From assembly GCF_018613235.1 (NCBI RefSeq), contig NZ_JAGGQP010000023.1:186001-250000 (forward strand): DNA of 64,000 nt, written 5' to 3'. The position numbers and the translations under genes were made by a program. The notes below the pieces were generated by a model. The model was not told the origin of the DNA. It did not search any database and worked only from the letters and a program-made list of their open reading frames with translations. Source of the DNA: Bacillus sp. ISL-41 (lineage in GTDB: Bacteria > Bacillota > Bacilli > Bacillales > Cytobacillaceae). This document shows positions 59,944 through 64,000 of this stretch, one piece after another (position 1 is the first letter of the stretch; each line of letters begins with the position of its first letter).

Positions 59944-60921
59944 TTGAAAAAGCTGCCTATTAATGAAAATGGATTGAATGCTTCACAGCTTGTGTTTGGA
60001 TGCATGGGGCTTGGCGGGGGCTGGGACCGCAGTCCAATCGAGCCGGAACATGTCAAGCAGGCACATGAGGCGGTCGAGGCTGCGTTAGAGTCTGGAATCA
60101 ATATGTTTGATCATGCTGATATTTATACTTTGGGAAAAGCAGAGAAAGTCTTCGGGCAGGTTTTAAAAGAAAAGCCCGGACTTCGTGAGGAAATCATCAT
60201 CCAGTCGAAATGCGGCATTCGTTTCGCTGATCAAGAATCTGGCCTGCCCGGCAGGTACGATTTTTCAAAATCATACATACTCGACAGTGTGGATGGCATT
60301 CTTTCAAGGCTTGGCATTGAATACCTGGATATCCTGTTGCTGCATCGTCCTGATCCTTTGATGGAACCGGCCGAAGTGGGCGAAGCTTTTCATCAGCTAA
60401 AAGCTTCCGGCAAGGTGCGTTCATTCGGTGTTTCCAATATGAGTGCAGGTCAGATTCGTATGTTGCAGAAGCATACCGATGAGAAAATCATCATCAACCA
60501 GCTGGAAATGAGCTTGAATAAAATCGGCTGGCTTGAGACGGGTGTCCATGTCAACCAGGATGCCGCACGCCAAAACACCTTCCCTGAAGGGACTATGGAG
60601 TTCATGCAAACGGAAGGAATTCAGATTCAATCTTGGGGTTCCCTTGCTAAAGGGCTTTATTCTGGTAAAAATATCGAGAATGAAAACGAAAGCGTCAAGC
60701 AGACGGCGGCCCTGGTGCAAAAGCTTGCAGAAGCGAAACAAACCACACCAGAAGCCATCGTGCTCGCCTGGCTGATGAGGCATCCAGCCGCCATCCAGCC
60801 TGTCATCGGAACGGTCAACCCAGCGAGGATCAAAGCATGTGGAGACTCAGTCAACATCACCCTCAGCCGTGAGGAATGGTATTCATTGTATGTAAGTTCT
60901 CGAGGTGTAAGACTGCCTTAG
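59944..60921 (+). CDS. Aldo/keto reductase
   Basis: 325 residues, (beta/alpha)8 barrel. Catalytic tetrad residues are in 'FDHADIYTLGKAE' (Asp, Tyr), 'IIQSKCG' (Lys) and 'LLLHRPDP' (His). The NADPH-binding end shows 'LAKGLYSGK' and 'VIGTVNPARIKACG'. Similar in pattern to B. subtilis YcsN-type reductases that reduce small aldehydes. TTG 59944 follows AAGGAGGAAG; the frame continues upstream to 59914 but without a site. Confidence 0.9.
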   Translation: MKKLPINENGLNASQLVFGCMGLGGGWDRSPIEPEHVKQAHEAVEAALESGINMFDHADIYTLGKAEKVFGQVLKEKPGLREEIIIQSKCGIRFADQESGLPGRYDFSKSYILDSVDGILSRLGIEYLDILLLHRPDPLMEPAEVGEAFHQLKASGKVRSFGVSNMSAGQIRMLQKHTDEKIIINQLEMSLNKIGWLETGVHVNQDAARQNTFPEGTMEFMQTEGIQIQSWGSLAKGLYSGKNIENENESVKQTAALVQKLAEAKQTTPEAIVLAWLMRHPAAIQPVIGTVNPARIKACGDSVNITLSREEWYSLYVSSRGVRLP

Positions 60922-60943
60922 GGAAAGAGAGATTTTTGTGAGC

Positions 60944-60973
60944 CAGCAGAACCATTCTGCTGCTCTTTTTTTG
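60944..60973 (+). terminator. Intrinsic terminator
   Basis: CAGCAGAA-CCA-TTCTGCTG then CTCTTTTTTT. Confidence 0.85.
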
Positions 60974-61068
60974 TTTATGTATAACTATTTCTTATGGATA
61001 ATTATTAATTTTATTAAATTTTCTTATTGAAGGTGCGCGAATATAATAAATTAAGGAGGTGTAAAAAT

Positions 61069-61803
61069 ATGGATTATATCATTCTCTTTTTCATTGGAAT
61101 CATAGCGACGACGATTGGAACTTTGGCGGGAGGAGGAGGCTTAATCAACTTGCCTTCCATGCTTGTTCTGGGCATCCCGGTGCACTCTGCAATTGCCGCT
61201 AATAAAGTATCAAATACGGTCAGCTCGTTCTCGAGCTTTTATCACCTTTATTGGGAAAAGAAAATTACATTCAAGGAATCATTCTGGATTATCCCGGTCA
61301 GCCTGATTGGCGGGGTGAGCGGCGGGTTCATAGCCTCAAAAATTTCAAGTGAAGACATGTATATGGTGGCGATTGGCTTGCTGATTTTTGCCTTCTTCGC
61401 CTCTTTTTTAGGGAAAGGAAGCATGTCAGGTGATCAGCCATTAAAGCCTTCTGGTAAAAGTGTCCCGGGGTTATACGCAATCGGGATTTATGATGGACTT
61501 TTTGGGCCAGGACAGGGAACGCTCTTGCTATGCTTGTTTGCTCATTTGAACATCGCTTACATCCGGGCGGTCGGGTATGTCCGGCTTGCCACGTTTTCAA
61601 GCTGCTTAGGCGCAGCGATTACCTATATATCAACTGGAGCTGTGATCTGGCCAGTGACCATCGCCCTGATGCTGGGGTCAGTGACGGGAGCTCAGATTGG
61701 CGTGCGGATTGCCAGCAGGCTGAACCCCAACTATGTCAAACCGATCCTGCGGGTAATGACAGTGGCACTTGTTGTACAGATCTTTTTGGAAAAAGTGGTG
61801 TGA
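61069..61803 (+). CDS. TSUP-family (TauE/SafE) transporter
   Basis: 244 residues, eight membrane helices in two halves. 'GTLAGGGGLINLPSMLVLGIPVHSAIAANKVSNTVSS' in the first half and 'GIYDGLFGPGQGTLL' in the second are the two TSUP signatures. Members export or import sulfite, sulfoacetate or related organosulfonates. AAGGAGGTG precedes ATG 61069. No sulfur genes are adjacent, so the substrate is open. Confidence 0.9.
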   Translation: MDYIILFFIGIIATTIGTLAGGGGLINLPSMLVLGIPVHSAIAANKVSNTVSSFSSFYHLYWEKKITFKESFWIIPVSLIGGVSGGFIASKISSEDMYMVAIGLLIFAFFASFLGKGSMSGDQPLKPSGKSVPGLYAIGIYDGLFGPGQGTLLLCLFAHLNIAYIRAVGYVRLATFSSCLGAAITYISTGAVIWPVTIALMLGSVTGAQIGVRIASRLNPNYVKPILRVMTVALVVQIFLEKVV

Positions 61804-61880
61804 GTGGAACACCTGTTTATTGAAAGATTACTTGGTGCCCATACTCTGTAAAAGTCTCATCAGCCAGAAATAAATCTCGG

Positions 61881-61985
61881 GCCAACCGTTAAATAAATCG
61901 TCATAACCGTATAAATTTACGAGCCAACCGTTAAATAAATCGTCACAACCGTTAAAAAAACGTCGCCAACCGTTAAATATGCTCC
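61881..61985. repeat. CCAACCGTTAAATAAATCGTC repeat array
   Basis: GCCAACCGTTAAAT recurs at 61881, 61923 and 61965, a 42-bp period. Each period holds two related 21-base halves (CCAACCGTTAAATAAATCGT and CATAACCGTATAAATTTACG or variant). A small, diverged array between the TSUP and ABC genes. The remaining intergenic sequence up to 62247 shows only the terminator at 62089. Confidence 0.65.
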
Positions 61986-62088
61986 TAATTGGTATTCAAT
62001 TCCTTTAAAAGTAGCTCCGACTGAATAAAAATGTCTCAAAAACAGTAATAAACATTTCTCAGCAAACCTGTTTTGACACTTTGATTGG

Positions 62089-62117
62089 CCCTTTCCTATT
62101 TGGTAAGGGTTTTTTTA
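62089..62117 (+). terminator. Possible terminator
   Basis: CCCTT ... AAGGG stem followed by seven T. Confidence 0.6.
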
Positions 62118-62247
62118 GTTGTAAGAAAAAGAGAAGAATAAAAATGTTCTATTTTTGTTTCATAGTAGGTAACAATCCGGTCATATATTGTTCATATTTT
62201 CCACTTAAGCTTATCCTTGTACTCATTTTGGTAAAAGGAGAGAAATT

Positions 62248-63705
62248 ATGAATTTTTTTAAGCGATCGTTTTTAAGTGTGAAAGCCAGGAAGGGAAAGAG
62301 TCTGCTGCAAATCTTTGTGTTTTCGGTGATTTGTGTGCTTGTCCTGGCGGGTCTTTCCATCCAGACTGCGGCAAAGAAATCCAGTGATCTTGCCCGTCAG
62401 AAGCTTGGAGCGGATGTTACGCTGCAGGTTGACATGGAAAAAATGCGTGAGAAGATGCAGGCCGAGCAAGCAAGCGGTGAACGCCGCCGGATCCAGTCCA
62501 CTCCGATTCCGGTGGAGACAGCGAAAGAACTGACCTCGTATGAACAAATCAAAGGGTATAATTTTTTCTCATCAACTACTGCTTTAGCCTCGAATTTTGA
62601 ACCAATCACGGACGAAGAAAGTGAACCGAATGAGGATAGCACTAACACTCAAGCAGAAGGATCTGGTGGCAGGATGGGCGGAGGCATGGCCCAGGGTGAC
62701 ATCAGTCTGCAAGGGGTGAGCTTTACCGATTCTACTTCGGAATTCATGGACGGTACAGCCACTATCGTAGAAGGGGACCATCTAACAGAAGAGGACCAGG
62801 GGAAAAATATAACCCTTATTGAACAGACGCTTGCAGAAGAAAATGACTTAAAAGTAGGCGACACAATCACAGTGTCGAACCCAAGGGATGAAACGAGCAC
62901 ACTGAAGCTGCAAATCAAAGGTATTTATTCCACAACTTCCACTGTCGAACAAGGGATGGATTTCACCGCCATGATTCCTTATAACAAGTTGTATGTGCCG
63001 TATACAGCTGCCGCTACGCTAAAAGGCAGTGACTATGAAGGCAGTATCGATAGCGCCATTTTTTACATTGATGATCCTGCTGAGATGGAAAGCTTCATCA
63101 CCCAGGCGCAAAAAGAGAGCAGCATTGATTTCGAAACCTTCAAGCTAGATGCCGATGACCAGCTGTATCAGCAAATGGTTGGTCCAATTGAGAATGTTGC
63201 CAGTTTTTCTAATAACATTGTCTATCTGGTATCGATTGCCGGCGCGATTATTTTAGGGCTGATTGTCATGATGTCCATCCGTGAGCGGAAATATGAGATG
63301 GGGGTTTTGCTGGCGATTGGGGAACGACGCTGGAAGCTTGCAGGACAATTCATCGTTGAGATTTTGCTCGTTGCAACGGTTTCCCTCGGTATTGCAACAG
63401 TCAGTGGGAATGCAGTGGCTAAACAGGTAAGCGATCAGCTTTTAAAACAAGAGCTGCAGGCTGCAGAGCAAACCACTGCACCTGAATCATTCCGCGGCAG
63501 AGGCATGGGCTTCGGGGGTGGCAATATGCCAGGCGGTCAAACCGAACAGGCCGAAACGATTGAGGAAATCGACGTGAGTGTGACTGGCGATGACTTAACG
63601 CTGCTTGCCATGATTGGAATGCTGATTGCGATTGTATCGGCACTGCTGCCATCCTTGACTGTATTACGATTACAGCCTAAAGCGATTCTGAGCAGGCAGG
63701 ATTAA
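62248..63705 (+). CDS. ABC transporter permease (MacB/FtsX type)
   Basis: 485 residues. One membrane helix at about 18-38, a large extracellular MacB-like domain (about 45-325) with Gly/Met-rich insert ('GGRMGGGMAQG'), then three helices near 325-350, 368-390 and 455-475; the FtsX core is 'IRERKYEMGVLLAIGERRWKLAGQF'. A second Gly/Met-rich stretch sits in the last extracellular loop. It forms an exporter with the ATPase encoded next. AAAGGAGAGAAATT precedes the start. Confidence 0.88.
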   Translation: MNFFKRSFLSVKARKGKSLLQIFVFSVICVLVLAGLSIQTAAKKSSDLARQKLGADVTLQVDMEKMREKMQAEQASGERRRIQSTPIPVETAKELTSYEQIKGYNFFSSTTALASNFEPITDEESEPNEDSTNTQAEGSGGRMGGGMAQGDISLQGVSFTDSTSEFMDGTATIVEGDHLTEEDQGKNITLIEQTLAEENDLKVGDTITVSNPRDETSTLKLQIKGIYSTTSTVEQGMDFTAMIPYNKLYVPYTAAATLKGSDYEGSIDSAIFYIDDPAEMESFITQAQKESSIDFETFKLDADDQLYQQMVGPIENVASFSNNIVYLVSIAGAIILGLIVMMSIRERKYEMGVLLAIGERRWKLAGQFIVEILLVATVSLGIATVSGNAVAKQVSDQLLKQELQAAEQTTAPESFRGRGMGFGGGNMPGGQTEQAETIEEIDVSVTGDDLTLLAMIGMLIAIVSALLPSLTVLRLQPKAILSRQD

Positions 63706-63728
63706 TTTTTTTAAAAGGAGATGAAAGA

Positions 63729-64000
63729 ATGAGCACATTGTTAGCATTTCAGAACATCAGTTACTGGTATAAGCTAGAAAACAAGAAGCAGGAAATTCTC
63801 AAAAATATAGATGTCAACTTTGACAGGGGAACCTTTTACACGATCATCGGCCCGTCAGGTTCAGGTAAAACGACATTCCTGGCGCTGGCCAGTGCATTGG
63901 ATGTGCCGAAGGAAGGGGCCGTTTTATATGAGGGAAAGGATATAAAGAAAGTTGGACTCACCAAGTTCCGCAATAAATATGTTTCGATTGTCTTTCAATC
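63729..64000 (+). CDS. ABC transporter ATP-binding protein (partial)
   Basis: The first 90 residues before the window ends. Walker A 'GPSGSGKTTFL' near residue 41 and the start of the Q-loop 'VSIVFQS' at the edge. AAAAGGAGATGAAAG precedes ATG 63729, 23 bases after the permease stop, so the two genes form one operon. MacB/LolD-type exporter ATPase. Confidence 0.9.
   Translation, partial: MSTLLAFQNISYWYKLENKKQEILKNIDVNFDRGTFYTIIGPSGSGKTTFLALASALDVPKEGAVLYEGKDIKKVGLTKFRNKYVSIVFQ

Overview
The window is chromosomal DNA of a low-GC, endospore-forming Gram-positive bacterium of the Bacillaceae. The inference rests on gene content: a Spo0E-type phosphatase, a gamma-SASP-like spore peptide, an RsbR-type stressosome protein, a Bce-type peptide-sensing module, YcnJ/YcnI, YczE, YtoQ, an FbpB-type peptide, a DgcK-like cyclase and a yybP-ykoY riboswitch upstream of a TerC exporter. 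Strong AGGAGG-type ribosome binding sites precede most genes. The species cannot be named. No rRNA, tRNA, CRISPR array, prophage or insertion-sequence transposase was seen.

Layout. 1-5.4 kb: a truncated YdjM-type membrane hydrolase, a CoA-disulfide-reductase-like flavoenzyme, and a LuxR-type regulator divergent from a PQQ-dependent alcohol dehydrogenase with a C-terminal cytochrome c domain. 5.7-11.9 kb: an accessory stretch rich in nuclease folds (NERD protein; a three-gene operon of an unknown protein, a PD-(D/E)XK protein and an endonuclease/exonuclease/phosphatase-fold protein; a PUA/EVE-like plus restriction-endonuclease-fold protein; unknowns) with gene remnants. This is the best candidate for an undescribed system, probably DNA or phage defence. 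12-22 kb: small membrane proteins, a flavin monooxygenase, an alpha/beta hydrolase, YczE and the copper pair YcnJ-YcnI. 22-32 kb: lipoprotein, RsbR, GNAT, CBO0543 protein, oxidoreductase, HAD phosphatases, ASCH protein, and a DMT exporter divergent from an Lrp regulator, with several gene fragments. 32.9-37.5 kb: a NarL-type two-component pair, Spo0E and XRE small proteins, and a GGDEF gene behind a structured leader that ends in a terminator.

40.3-44.8 kb: a complete Bce-type module (response regulator, sensor kinase, ABC ATPase, permease) with an inverted-repeat operator before the ATPase gene. It is bracketed by paralogous terminator and repeat blocks, the downstream one expanded to twelve 52-bp units. 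45.7-56.4 kb: a DgcK-like GGDEF protein, an unusual one-chain sigma/anti-sigma protein, AlkD-like repair protein, acetyltransferase, small spore and membrane proteins, a serine hydrolase and a lipoprotein. 56.5-64 kb: YtoQ, an unrelated-sequence 52-bp array with the same internal geometry as the first, the Mn riboswitch with two copies of its terminator, an FbpB-type peptide and TerC exporter, acetyltransferase, aldo/keto reductase, TSUP exporter, and an ABC export pair cut by the window end.

Intergenic DNA is unusually rich in structured repeats: terminator-like hairpins with GGGACGTACCC or GGGACGGTTC cores, ~73-bp inverted-repeat elements in three states of decay, two 52-bp arrays, and arrays built on AAGCGGA and CCAACCGTT. 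Several lie beside truncated genes, suggesting they take part in local rearrangement. All functions are read from sequence motifs and context; no database search was possible.
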